A stretch of DNA of 55,761 nt from Bartonella schoenbuchensis R1 (GTDB lineage: Bacteria; Pseudomonadota; Alphaproteobacteria; Rhizobiales; Rhizobiaceae). A model generated the notes under the pieces. That model ran no database searches. It saw only the letters and a program-made list of their open reading frames with translations, and was not told the DNA's origin. Shown here in pieces: positions 31,251 to 39,694 of this stretch (positions within the stretch are counted from its first letter, which is position 1; every line of letters starts with the position of its first letter). The position numbers and the translations under genes are program-made. The stretch spans positions 1 to 55,761 of the forward strand of contig NZ_CP019790.1 in assembly GCF_002022685.1 (NCBI RefSeq), given 5' to 3'.

Positions 31251-32510
31251 TTATTTTTCCGCGACAGTTTGTTGATCTGAATTGAGTAGCCCATAGATAG
31301 AACGCTCAAGATATAATTCCCCCCGTTTTTGTTTATCAATCATGCCACGCAAGTATCCTCCTGGTGAATAAATGATTTGACGAGCGTATTTTTCGAGAAT
31401 AATCCCAACAGCAAGAGCAGCTTTTTTGAAGCCCATGGTTATTTTAGCGTGTTTAAGGGCATCAGGAGAAATACCAGTCATTTTAGCTAAGAAATCCGTT
31501 GAGTTGACTAAATCGTCGACTGAATTGAGTTTGTTATCAAGGAATTCAGAAACGTTAGGCATAGCACTAACTAAAGTCTCGGGCTTAATTTGAGGCAATG
31601 CACCACCATTTAAAAGAAGTGTTTGTTCGGCTTCGCGTGTGTCCCTTTCACTGTTATTTTTAGAGCGACTGAAAGTCGCGTTAATTTTAGAGTATTCGGA
31701 TTTATCCGAATTCATTATTGTTATTTTGTTTTTTGAAGGGTGATTTGTTTTTTGTGTGTTGGTATTACTTTTACAAATATGATAGGGGTTTGTATTATGT
31801 ATGTGCATAACATTTTCGATATACGTGCATAACATTTTATTAGAAAAAAAGCGATTTAAAAGCCAATTGAAAAGTCGAATAGCTTTTTCAAGTTTAGAAA
31901 ATGATGCCTTTGTTGGTACACCAACCGCAGTCATAATTTTTTTTACACGTTCCAAAACTATTGAACTAATTTGTGTGGATTCTGTAATTTTAGAACGTAA
32001 TTGACGATAAATTCCTCGAAATCTTCGAAGCGCGTCTTTCTGAAGGTCTTGTTCTTCCTTAATTGTATAAATATAATTCTGAAGTTCATGATAGCGTGCA
32101 ACTAAGATGCTAAGATCAATACCGCAGGCGATTGAGATACTACCATTATAGTTGACGGGAAATCGTTTAAAATTTCCAGAGTCCCGCATAACAATAAGGC
32201 CTTTATCATAGAGTCGGCTGAGTAATCTGCTCACATGAACAACAGTACACCCAATCTCCGAAGCAATTTGACGATTGCTTTTAAATATGACTGGTATTCC
32301 TCCTTGCTCAAATGAAGCGATTGGAGCTGTATTTAGAAGAATGCTTAATAAATGAGCCTCTGTTCCTTTGATAAGACCTGTTATAGGTAATTGCCGTGCA
32401 AGAATAATGAGCTGGCTTCTATTAATAGAACCAATTTCTGCATGGTCTGCAATTTTCATATATTCTAAATGCTTTGCATTTAAGCGTCTTCCCGATGTTT
32501 TATTAACCAT
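31251..32510 (-). CDS. repC: RepC-like replication initiator, copy 2 (divergent)
   Basis: 419 residues from the ATG at 32510. The DNA-binding and central part is a different allele (LNAKHLEYMKIADHAEIGSINRSQLIILARQLPITGLIK; IVMRDSGNFKRFPVNYNGSISIACGIDLSILVARYHEL), whereas the first 10 residues and the last 170-190 from HIHNTNPYHICKSN are almost the same as in copies 1 and 3. The protein is therefore a mosaic. Same promoter, ribosome-site hairpin and antisense RNA arrangement. Confidence 0.87.
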   Translation of the reverse strand: MVNKTSGRRLNAKHLEYMKIADHAEIGSINRSQLIILARQLPITGLIKGTEAHLLSILLNTAPIASFEQGGIPVIFKSNRQIASEIGCTVVHVSRLLSRLYDKGLIVMRDSGNFKRFPVNYNGSISIACGIDLSILVARYHELQNYIYTIKEEQDLQKDALRRFRGIYRQLRSKITESTQISSIVLERVKKIMTAVGVPTKASFSKLEKAIRLFNWLLNRFFSNKMLCTYIENVMHIHNTNPYHICKSNTNTQKTNHPSKNKITIMNSDKSEYSKINATFSRSKNNSERDTREAEQTLLLNGGALPQIKPETLVSAMPNVSEFLDNKLNSVDDLVNSTDFLAKMTGISPDALKHAKITMGFKKAALAVGIILEKYARQIIYSPGGYLRGMIDKQKRGELYLERSIYGLLNSDQQTVAEK

Positions 32511-32577
32511 AATCAGTTTAACCTCTCTGTTAGAGGCAAAAAAATGATAAAAACATCCTATCTCCGCAAAAAAACTC

Positions 32578-32699
32578 TTGCAGAACTCTTCGTAATGCAT
32601 TAAATTGGGAATTGTGAGTTTCCCGCATTTTTAATGCATTACGTTATGAATGTTTTTAGAAAACCCTTCTGTTTCAGCAGTTGGGTTTTTTATTTTTTT
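32578..32699 (+). ncRNA. Predicted antisense RNA against the repC2 leader
   Basis: TTGCAG (32578-32583), 17 nt, TAAATT (32601-32606), terminator at 32659-32699. The leader forms a long stem GTAATGCATTAAA/TTTAATGCATTAC topped by GGGAA-TTGTGAG-TTCCC; the top differs between the three copies. Confidence 0.65.
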
Positions 32700-32758
32700 G
32701 CCATTAGTCTCCTAATATTAAAAAAGAATCATTGATTTGCACATTTCGCGCAGTTTAG

Positions 32759-32786
32759 ACTATACGTAAAACAAAAACATTTTCAA
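32759..32786 (-). promoter_or_regulatory. Promoter of repC2
   Basis: TTGAAA (32786-32781), 16 nt, TATAGT (32764-32759) on the minus strand, as for repC1. Confidence 0.6.
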
Positions 32787-32924
32787 TATACTAATAAACT
32801 CCAAGGCCCTGCTCTTTTGTTTACTGTACTCAAGGTCCCCTTCCTCCTATTCATTGTATTAGATTAGCAAGCCAAAGGCTTCCGATTTTCTTTCTTCTAT
32901 TAAACGATCTTTATTTCTTTATAC

Positions 32925-32964
32925 TTGACTTTTATTATCATTGATCGTATAGTTATAGTATACG
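32925..32964 (+). promoter_or_regulatory. higBA promoter and operator
   Basis: TTGACT (32925-32930), 17 nt, TATAGT (32948-32953); the inverted repeat CGTATA/TATACG (32946-32964) spans the -10 box. Confidence 0.7.
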
Positions 32965-32977
32965 ATAAGGAATGGTA

Positions 32978-33259
32978 ATGGCAATTGTGAGCTTCAAGCA
33001 TAAAGGCCTAAAATTATTTTACACGACGGGTTCCACCAAAGCTATTCAAGCAGCTCACACAAAAAAGTTACGTGTTATTTTAACGGCTTTAACAAGTGCG
33101 ACATGCCCCGAAATGTTGAAAGCACCTGCTTTTAAAATGCACTCTCTCAAAGGCGAACTTACAGGCTACTATTCTATATGGGTTAACGGCAATTGGCGTA
33201 TTACCTTTCGTTTTATCGGAACAGACGTTGAGCTTGTTGATTATCAAGATTACCATTGA
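32978..33259 (+). CDS. higB: HigB-like toxin
   Basis: 93 residues from the second ATG (32978), which is better spaced from the AAGGAA site than the one at 32972. SFKHKGLKLFYTTGSTKAIQAAHTKKL...HSLKGELTGYYSIWVNGNWRITFRFIGTDVELVDYQDYH. Similar to the HigB at 26451, with the C-terminus identical. Confidence 0.9.
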   Translation: MAIVSFKHKGLKLFYTTGSTKAIQAAHTKKLRVILTALTSATCPEMLKAPAFKMHSLKGELTGYYSIWVNGNWRITFRFIGTDVELVDYQDYH

Positions 33260-33276
33260 TGAAAGGAAGTAAAACA

Positions 33277-33576
33277 ATGATGCATAACCCCGCACATCCA
33301 GGAGAAGTTCTAAAAGTAGCTTTTTTGGAAGAAATGGATATAACAATACAAAAATTAGCCGATCATCTCCATGTGACAAGAGCTTCTCTATCAAGAGTTA
33401 TTAATGGACATGCCTCTATGAGCACCGAACTTGCAGTTAAATTAGAATTAGCTGGTTTTAGTAAAGCAAAGTTTTGGTTAGATATGCAAACAAACTATAA
33501 TTTATGGCAAGCAAGGCAACGAGCACAACCACCTATTTGTCCTCTGGTTTCCGATACTACTCAAATGCCACTTTGA
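33277..33576 (+). CDS. higA: HigA-like antitoxin
   Basis: 99 residues from the ATG at 33277: HNPAHPGEVLKVAFLEEMDITIQKLADHLHVTRASLSRVINGHASMSTELAVKLELAG, then FWLDMQTNYNLWQARQ. It differs clearly from the HigA at 26141, so the two pairs may not cross-neutralise. Confidence 0.9.
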   Translation: MMHNPAHPGEVLKVAFLEEMDITIQKLADHLHVTRASLSRVINGHASMSTELAVKLELAGFSKAKFWLDMQTNYNLWQARQRAQPPICPLVSDTTQMPL

Positions 33577-33599
33577 TTTATCACTGATTTTGATAGCTC

Positions 33600-33890
33600 T
33601 TGGTTTGTTTTTTAAACCATGGTTTATGGCGCTAACTTTTTTGAAGCTTTTCTATTGCTTCTATGGCGAGTCATTTTCTATCAACAGTCTTTGTATAAAG
33701 AGATGCCATATCATCTTCAGTCCATCCAAAAATCGCTTTAAGTTATGCAATGGTAGCTCCTGCATTGGCAGCTCTTGTTGCGGCTAATTTTCTCAATCCA
33801 TGGGCTGATTTTTTATTCCCGCTGCATTACACGCTTTCCTAAACAGATTGCCAAAACTTTCTTTGGTTAGTTTCTTGCCTTCTTTCTCGC
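33600..33890 (-). pseudogene. Tyrosine recombinase (phage integrase) C-terminal remnant
   Basis: Minus-strand pieces read KKLTKESFGNLFRKACNAAGIKN, LAATRAANAGATIA, LKAIFGWTEDDMASLYTKTVDRK and AIEAIEKL. These are the end of an integrase, with the tyrosine in SLYTKT, but a frameshift in the HGLRK region and two stops break it. Confidence 0.75.
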
Positions 33891-33920
33891 AACAAAAATT
33901 TTCTTAAAATTTCACTTTCG

Positions 33921-34226
33921 TTAGAAATGATGACCCCCTATGACAACACCTTTATCTAGCCAATCTGGTCCATATTCTTCATCAGCATTTTTGGTAGAAA
34001 ATCCCATATCACGAATAAATTGGGGTCCATTCTGATGTCTAAGAAACAGGAGTGTATGAGCTGGCAGTTCAGCCATAGCTAACCATTCCCACGCTGTTTG
34101 CCCATCATTCGCTTCATCCGCTGCTTGTGATTCAACAGCATAAATGCTATCTTGATCAAACCCCTCTCCTTGTAATTTTTCACGTTCTGCGTTTGTTATA
34201 TAACTTTTAGGTAATTTCTTCTTCAT
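33921..34226 (-). CDS. Uncharacterised protein A, copy 6 (without B)
   Basis: 101 residues, the most divergent A in the middle (YITNAEREKLQGEGFDQDSIYAVESQAADEAND). The ribosome site for B inside its end has changed to GGGGGT. Only about 15 codons of B follow before the sequence joins the integrase remnant, so B is lost here. Confidence 0.7.
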   Translation of the reverse strand: MKKKLPKSYITNAEREKLQGEGFDQDSIYAVESQAADEANDGQTAWEWLAMAELPAHTLLFLRHQNGPQFIRDMGFSTKNADEEYGPDWLDKGVVIGGHHF

Positions 34227-34320
34227 CCAAATCTCCTCACTAGTATGTGGAAAATATATGTTGTATATTAATTTAAGTCATGAATCTAAGCAATTAAAAC
34301 TACAATTTTTTCTATTTAAG

Positions 34321-34517
34321 TGCCCTTAATAAGCTCTCCCCTTAATATCATGATTTCGGAGCCGCGTGAGAAGGACAAAACAAACCGTTAGGTTCTGGAG
34401 TCAAGGACGCTGTTAAGCGCCCCGCAGGAGCTTTCCTTGACCTTAAGAACCTAGGTTTGTTAGTCCCTTCTCTAAACGCGGTAACGATCTCATGATTTTG
34501 GTGAGCGGTCCGGTGAA
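34321..34517 (+). repeat. 200-bp palindromic element, copy 6
   Basis: Complete, with GTCAAGGA/TCCTTGAC kept and the small stem changed to CCCCGCAGGAG. It is followed by a shortened version of the sequence found upstream of the XRE gene at 12861, here leading to a mazEF-like pair. Confidence 0.72.
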
Positions 34518-34718
34518 TTTGAGAGGTGATAAACCTCTCATTCAAAACTATTTTAAAGGCAAAAAAGCCAGCTTGAACTCAGTGTTTTTAGGCTTCAAGA
34601 ATACCAATGCGAGGATACTCATTACTGGCGGGGTTATCGAAAAGTGCAAGAAAATCTTTATAATAAACTTTTTGATTTATAAAAAATTTGAAATTTTCCA
34701 AAAATTGTTAGAAATTTC

Positions 34719-34759
34719 GTTTCATGTAACCTTTTTTCGTGTTACACGTTACATGAAAC
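34719..34759 (+). promoter_or_regulatory. Inverted-repeat operator of the MazEF-like pair
   Basis: Perfect 12-bp arms GTTTCATGTAAC (34719-34730) and GTTACATGAAAC (34748-34759), 17 nt apart, ending 17 nt before the antitoxin ATG. Confidence 0.65.
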
Positions 34760-34776
34760 ATAGTGGAGGTTATATT

Positions 34777-34998
34777 ATGGGTACAATGCATGTTAATGAA
34801 CGCGTTCAAAAACATCGTAATGCACAAAGAAAAGCTGGATTGCGTTTAATGCAAATTTGGGTACCAGATATACGTCAACCGGACTTTGCTGAAGAATGCC
34901 GTCGCCAATGTCGCTTAGTAGCAAAGACAGATAAAGATAATGCGTCTATGCAACTATTTATGGAGCAATCCCTAAAGGATATTGATGGCTGGACATAA
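34777..34998 (+). CDS. MazE-type antitoxin (DUF3018-like)
   Basis: 73 residues from the ATG at 34777, with GGAGG 7 nt upstream. VNERVQKHRNAQRKAGLRLMQIWVPDIRQPDFAEECRRQCRLV is typical of the small antitoxins paired with MazF/PemK toxins. The frame is open to 34492, but that part crosses the operator and palindromic element and is not coding. Confidence 0.82.
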   Translation: MGTMHVNERVQKHRNAQRKAGLRLMQIWVPDIRQPDFAEECRRQCRLVAKTDKDNASMQLFMEQSLKDIDGWT

Positions 34999-35000
34999 TA

Positions 35001-35324
35001 ATGAGAGGTTCTCTTATAACAGTAGTTATGCAAGGCGATTTTGGCAAACCAAGACCCGCGCTAGTAATCCAAGCTAATCAATTTAGTGAGCATACCAGCA
35101 TCACAGTCTTACCAATTACAAGCACACTTATTGCTGCTCCACTACTGCGCATTACTATTCGGCCAAATAGCGAAAATGGTTTGCTAAAACCTTCACAGGT
35201 AATGATTGATAAAATTATGACGGTACGATGTGATAAAGTTAGTTCAATTTTCGGCTATATTCACACAGATGAAATGATACAAATTGAACGCTGTTTAGCT
35301 GTATTTTTAGGAATAGTAAAATAA
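35001..35324 (+). CDS. MazF/PemK-like toxin
   Basis: 107 residues: RGSLITVVMQGDFGKPRPALVIQANQF, ITVLPITSTLI, and MIDKIMTVRCDKVSSIFGYI fit the PemK/MazF fold. Starts 2 nt after the antitoxin stop. Confidence 0.88.
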   Translation: MRGSLITVVMQGDFGKPRPALVIQANQFSEHTSITVLPITSTLIAAPLLRITIRPNSENGLLKPSQVMIDKIMTVRCDKVSSIFGYIHTDEMIQIERCLAVFLGIVK

Positions 35325-35519
35325 AAATCAATATTTTTTCCTTTTGAATAGGTATACGTATTTTGTGTTAAATTCATTAATCAAGTTAGGCAGTTAACTA
35401 ATACGTCTTATCGTTCAATTAAGAACCTAGTAAAATATGGAAACAGAAATGATTTTTATCTTTCCATAGACACTCATCATTATCTAAAATATTTCTTTTG
35501 CTATGAGCGCTATGTGCTT

Positions 35520-35603
35520 TACAGTCAATGATTCATTGTGTTTTTTTATATATCCGCTTTGCCGCAGTAGAAACTTGTTTAAAATCTTGTCTTCGTTAGA
35601 AAT
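35520..35603 (-). pseudogene. 5' remnant of gene B after A copy 7
   Basis: The AUU start with AGGAGG is present (ISNEDKILNKFLLRQSGYIKKHNES), then the gene is cut. The 190 bp to the left hold no gene that I can see. Confidence 0.65.
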
Positions 35604-35901
35604 GGTAACCTCCTATAATAACGTCTTTATCTAACCAATCAGGTCCATACTCTTCATCAGCATTTTTGGTAGGAAACCCCATATCACGAATAAATTGCGC
35701 TCCACACCTTTTTTTAAGCCCCAACAGTCCATAAGCTGGATATTCCACCATAGCTAACCATTCCCATGTTGCTTTTTCATCATTTGCTTCTTCCGCTGCT
35801 CTTGATTCAGCCAGATAAATAAGTTCGTGATCAGCGCCTTGCGCACGTAATTCCTCACGTTGTTCATCAGTCATATAACTTTTAGGTAGTTTCTTCTTCA
35901 T
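35596..35901 (-). CDS. Uncharacterised protein A, copy 7
   Basis: 101 residues, same subtype as copies 1 and 5 with small changes (AEEANDEKATWEWLAMVEYPAYGLLGLKKRCGAQFIRDMG). It lies 128 nt after repC3, repeating the order repC-A-B. Confidence 0.74.
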   Translation of the reverse strand: MKKKLPKSYMTDEQREELRAQGADHELIYLAESRAAEEANDEKATWEWLAMVEYPAYGLLGLKKRCGAQFIRDMGFPTKNADEEYGPDWLDKDVIIGGYHF

Positions 35902-36029
35902 CCAAATCTCCTCATTAGTATGTGGAAAATATATGTTGTATATTAATTTAAGTCATGAATCTAAGCAATTGAAACTACAATTTTCTCTGATAATTTCTTT
36001 AACTTTTTTGTTATCCAACATGTTTTTTG

Positions 36030-37301
36030 TTATTTTTCCGCGACAGTTTGTTGATCTGAATTGAGTAGCCCATAGATAGAACGCTCAAGATATAATTCCC
36101 CCCGTTTTTGTTTATCAATCATGCCACGCAAGTATCCTCCTGGTGAATAAATGATTTGACGAGCGTATTTTTCGAGAATAATCCCAACAGCAAGAGCAGC
36201 TTTTTTGAAGCCCATGGTTATTTTAGCGTGTTTAAGGGCATCAGGAGAAATACCAGTCATTTTAGCTAAGAAATCCGTTGAGTTGACTAAATCGTCGACT
36301 GAATTGAGTTTGTTATCAAGGAATTCAGAAACGTTAGGCATAGCACTAATTAAAGTCTCAGGCTTAATTTGAGGCAATGCACCACCATTTAAAAGAAGTG
36401 TTTGTTCGGCTTCGCGTGTGTCCCTTTCACTGTTTTTAGAGCGACTGAAAGTCGCGTTAATTTTAGAGTATTCGGATTTATCCGAATTCATTATTGTTAT
36501 TTTGTTTTTTGAAGAGTGATTTGTTTTCTGTGTATCTGTATTACTTTTACAAATATGATAGGGGTTTGTATTATGTATGTGCATGTCGTCGGCGACATAC
36601 GTGTATGTCGTTTTTGACATTTTAACATCAAAAAAACGTTGCAAAATCCACTCGAAAAATCGAATAGCTTTCTTCAGTTTTTCAAAAGAAACTTGTGATG
36701 GCCGTCCTATAATATGTATAACTTTTTGTACTCTGGAAAACAGCATATGCGTAAACGGTGTGATTTCAGATGCACAAGAAAACTTAATCTGTCTTACTAA
36801 TCCTCTAAAACAACGTAAAGCTTCTCTTCGCTTTTCTAAATCTTCCAATATATCATCGGCTTTTTGTTTAAGCTCACAATAGCGAACAATTAAAATACGC
36901 AGATCAATACCGCAAGCCGTTGTGATATTATTATAACTATTATGTGCAGAATACCGTTTAAAATTTCCAGAGTCCCGCATGACAATAAGACCCTTATCAT
37001 AAAGACTTGAAAGCAAACGACTAACACGGGCGTCACTACGACTGATTTCCACTCCCAAACGTTGATTGCTTTTGAAAACAATAGGAATGCCCCCTTCTTC
37101 AAAAGAAGAAACTGAAGCTGTATCTAATAAAGCTAAAAGAAGATTACATTCAGTATCTTTTATAAAACCAGTCATTCGCAATTTCTTAGCTAATCTAATC
37201 AATTGGCCACGGCTTACACAACCAACCTCTGCATTTTCCGCCAATCTTCTGTATTCTATATGATGAGCATCTATACGTCTTCCCGATGTTTTATTAACCA
37301 T
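36030..37301 (-). CDS. repC: RepC-like replication initiator, copy 3
   Basis: 423 residues from the ATG at 37301, identical in translation to copy 1 as far as I can see. The leader upstream has small insertions and deletions relative to copy 1, which shift the extended frame; this shows the real start is MVNKTSGRR. Two identical initiators plus a mosaic one on the same plasmid is unusual. Confidence 0.88.
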   Translation of the reverse strand: MVNKTSGRRIDAHHIEYRRLAENAEVGCVSRGQLIRLAKKLRMTGFIKDTECNLLLALLDTASVSSFEEGGIPIVFKSNQRLGVEISRSDARVSRLLSSLYDKGLIVMRDSGNFKRYSAHNSYNNITTACGIDLRILIVRYCELKQKADDILEDLEKRREALRCFRGLVRQIKFSCASEITPFTHMLFSRVQKVIHIIGRPSQVSFEKLKKAIRFFEWILQRFFDVKMSKTTYTYVADDMHIHNTNPYHICKSNTDTQKTNHSSKNKITIMNSDKSEYSKINATFSRSKNSERDTREAEQTLLLNGGALPQIKPETLISAMPNVSEFLDNKLNSVDDLVNSTDFLAKMTGISPDALKHAKITMGFKKAALAVGIILEKYARQIIYSPGGYLRGMIDKQKRGELYLERSIYGLLNSDQQTVAEK

Positions 37302-37368
37302 AATCAGTTTAACCTCTCTGTTAGAGGCAAAAAAAGATAAAAACACCCTATTTCCGCAAAAAAAACTC

Positions 37369-37490
37369 TTGCAGAACTCTTCGTAATGCATTAAATTGGG
37401 AGTTGAGATATTCCCGCATTTTTAATGAATTACGTTATGAATGTTTTTAGAAAACCCTTCTGTTTCAGCAGTTGGGTTTTTTATTTTTTG
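37369..37490 (+). ncRNA. Predicted antisense RNA against the repC3 leader
   Basis: TTGCAG (37369-37374), 17 nt, TAAATT (37392-37397), terminator at 37450-37490. The hairpin top here is GGGAGTTGAGATATTCCC, different from copies 1 and 2, and the stem has one mismatch. Confidence 0.65.
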
Positions 37491-37548
37491 CCATTAATTT
37501 CCTCTTATTAAAAAAGAATCATTGATCCGCATATTTCGCGCAGCTTAG

Positions 37549-37576
37549 ACTATACGTAAAACAAAAACATTTTCAA
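37549..37576 (-). promoter_or_regulatory. Promoter of repC3
   Basis: TTGAAA (37576-37571), 16 nt, TATAGT (37554-37549), minus strand. It lies back to back with the repL promoter (TTGACT at 37584). Confidence 0.6.
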
Positions 37577-37583
37577 ATTGTTT

Positions 37584-37612
37584 TTGACTTTAAAAGAATA
37601 AAAATTATTATA
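37584..37612 (+). promoter_or_regulatory. Promoter of the repL-like gene
   Basis: TTGACT (37584-37589), 17-18 nt, ATTATAA (37607-37613). About 75 nt of leader follow. Confidence 0.5.
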
Positions 37613-37685
37613 AATTTCTATAATTTGTACTAATAATTTAATTGCAATTGTAACAAGCTGCTTAAAACTTTAACGGACAGTTAAA

Positions 37686-38297
37686 ATGGATAATCTTAAT
37701 TTAAGAAAATTAGAATATTTTCCTGACAAAAATCCTTTTCTTGATAAATCCAAAATACACATTCAAAATGAAACTATTACAGCGCATGTAGGACATCACA
37801 AGCTTATCAATTTCAAAACTGATAAAATTCTTACTCTGCCTATGATTTGTACCATTGAAGAAAAAAATAAAAGGCAGTTTGTAGAAGTATTCGCAGATGA
37901 TGTTCAAAAAATCTTTAATTTATCTCGTACCGGACGCCGTGTCTTTATAGAAATATTGCTACTATATCAATCAGATCAGTTAATAGATAACTTCACTGAT
38001 AGTATTATTCTAGTTTGGCTTGACGATGGTTTAAATGGCATGAAGCTTGATATGGGTAATAAAACATTTCAGAATGGCTTAAAAGAATTGATATCTAAAG
38101 AGTTTCTAAAACCAAAATTACGAAATCAGTATTGGGTGAATCCAGCGATATTCTTCAAAGGTGATAAAATTGCTTTTATAAAAGAATATCAAATAAAACC
38201 ATCTTTTACCAAAACTGAAGAAAAAACAAATCAAGTAAAACAAGATCTTCCAGATGATGGATATCAAACTGATATTGAAGACTTTACTAATAAATAA
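37686..38297 (+). CDS. RepL-like plasmid replication protein
   Basis: 203 residues. The central and C-terminal part (LSRTGRRVFIEILLLYQ ... MKLDMGNKTFQNGLKELISKEFLKPKLRNQYWVNPAIFFKGDKIAFIKEYQI, about 78-180) has the winged-helix and NPAIFFKGD motif of RepL-type initiators. It stands alone with its own promoter and terminator, as a second replication system beside repC. In Bartonella I recall similar small replicons. The initiator role is inferred. Confidence 0.75.
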   Translation: MDNLNLRKLEYFPDKNPFLDKSKIHIQNETITAHVGHHKLINFKTDKILTLPMICTIEEKNKRQFVEVFADDVQKIFNLSRTGRRVFIEILLLYQSDQLIDNFTDSIILVWLDDGLNGMKLDMGNKTFQNGLKELISKEFLKPKLRNQYWVNPAIFFKGDKIAFIKEYQIKPSFTKTEEKTNQVKQDLPDDGYQTDIEDFTNK

Positions 38298-38464
38298 TAA
38301 TCATACTTCACTGTTTCTTGTGCAATTAAAGAAAAAATGAGAAAATCCTCTTGTAAAACATATTATAGTGACGTAGTTTTTTGTTGCTTTATAAAAAATC
38401 ATTCTGAACTGATTTAATCTAATCACAAGTTAGGTTATTTTATTTTCTAATGATCCCCCTCCCG

Positions 38465-38503
38465 AAAGACCCTTCTGTTTAGTCAGTTGGGTTTTTCTTT
38501 TTT
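38465..38503 (+). terminator. Terminator after repL, of the same type as the repC antisense terminators
   Basis: AGACCC-TT-CTG-TTTAGT-CAG-TT-GGGTTTTTC. The stem plan (CCC, TT mismatch, CTG/CAG, TT, GGG) is the same as in the three repC antisense terminators at 15665, 32659 and 37450. Confidence 0.75.
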
Positions 38504-38872
38504 GAGGTTCGTATTTCTCTTTTTCATATCATTTATTTCATTGTTTTCTCTAGCGATAGCGATACGAAACGATGTAGAGGGAAGGGAACGCGCTCCTTCA
38601 TAGCGCTGTAGTGACCGCCCGATACGAGTAAGTAAAAGCGTCAATAAAAACAACAATTTTCCATGATTGGAGTTGTCCATCAGAATGCAAAGCAGGCTGT
38701 GGTCAACTTTTACCTGACAGTATTACTGGAAGGCCAGTTGTGGAAATATTGTTCGGCCATTTTTAAAAGCTATCTTTCAAGAATCTCAAAATTAATATAA
38801 TATTTTGTATCTGATAACAAATTTCTTAAAAGTTTTTATAATGAAGCCAGCCCTTGATTTTATTTAGAACAA
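38504..38872. other. Non-coding interval
   Basis: A minus-strand frame of 65 codons (38483-38680) has no ribosome site or protein-like pattern and overlaps the terminator; I do not count it. No other gene is seen. Confidence 0.4.
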
Positions 38873-39592
38873 TCAATGTGGATCGATAGGATTATAAGTA
38901 CCGTTTCTTCTTCTCCAATCTTCTGGATGTTCGAAATCGCCAGACCATAATCCGATTTTGGCTTTTTGAGCAGAAAATTGCAATTCTTTGTAGTGTGCAG
39001 GTGAAGGAAAATTGTGTTGATCTTTTGGTAAGAGCATCATTCCTTCTGAAAGACCTAGGCTGGCAATATCAACCCCATCAACAAAACATTGTGCGTAATG
39101 AATCTGCTTGACGACACGAGCTTGTTTACAAGTAACATTTTTATCGATTGTTTTCGATACAAGCCATGCAGTAACAAAAAAACCACAAGGCCACTGAACA
39201 CCGTTACGTAACGCAAATTGACGTGGTTCACATGACTCAACGCCGTACAATTGAACACGACGTATAATTCTCTTTCGCCAGATCTCATCTACAGGTGTTA
39301 TCATTTTAAAAGTAACACCGCTTGTTACCTGTATAGCGCCTGAATAAACTGGTGTGTTCTCTTTGTGTAATTGTGATGAACCGGAAATTTTTATTGGTTT
39401 ATCTGAATCAAAAGTAAATTTTAGATCGGGATCTCGGAATTGCTTTTCTATTATAAATTTTGCTTCTTGAATGAAGGGTAATTCAATAAAATTTTTAGTA
39501 TTTTTACTAAAAGTAAAAGTAACAACAACAATAATGTAAGTTAAAATTAGATATTTAAACCACGATCGAAATATTTTTCTGTTTATATCCAT
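38873..39592 (-). CDS. Membrane-anchored or secreted nuclease-like (SNase fold) protein
   Basis: 239 residues from the ATG at 39592 (a GTG at 39628 would add 12). A signal anchor lies at about 14-29 (LILTYIIVVVTFTFS). The C-terminal half has the thermonuclease-like pattern of small rhizobial proteins: VQLYGVESCEPRQFALRNGVQWPCGFFVTAWL, AQCFVDGVDIASLGLSEGMM, then IGLWSGDFEHPEDWRR. Canonical catalytic residues are not all evident, so activity is uncertain. It is divergent from the vbhB operon and could work at the envelope during transfer. Confidence 0.65.
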   Translation of the reverse strand: MDINRKIFRSWFKYLILTYIIVVVTFTFSKNTKNFIELPFIQEAKFIIEKQFRDPDLKFTFDSDKPIKISGSSQLHKENTPVYSGAIQVTSGVTFKMITPVDEIWRKRIIRRVQLYGVESCEPRQFALRNGVQWPCGFFVTAWLVSKTIDKNVTCKQARVVKQIHYAQCFVDGVDIASLGLSEGMMLLPKDQHNFPSPAHYKELQFSAQKAKIGLWSGDFEHPEDWRRRNGTYNPIDPH

Positions 39593-39694
39593 TGTAATAA
39601 AATTATTATTCTCGTGAAATAGTTGCACAGAGTATTTTTCTTATATAGTTATAATTTTTATAAAGCTATCATAATATAAAGGAGCGGGGATTTT

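Noticed and set aside
34492..34776. N-terminal 95-codon extension of the MazE-like antitoxin
   Set aside because: It crosses a palindromic element and an operator; GGAGG and ATG at 34777 are clear.
38483..38680. 65-codon minus-strand frame near the repL terminator
   Set aside because: No ribosome site, overlaps the terminator, and the composition is not protein-like.
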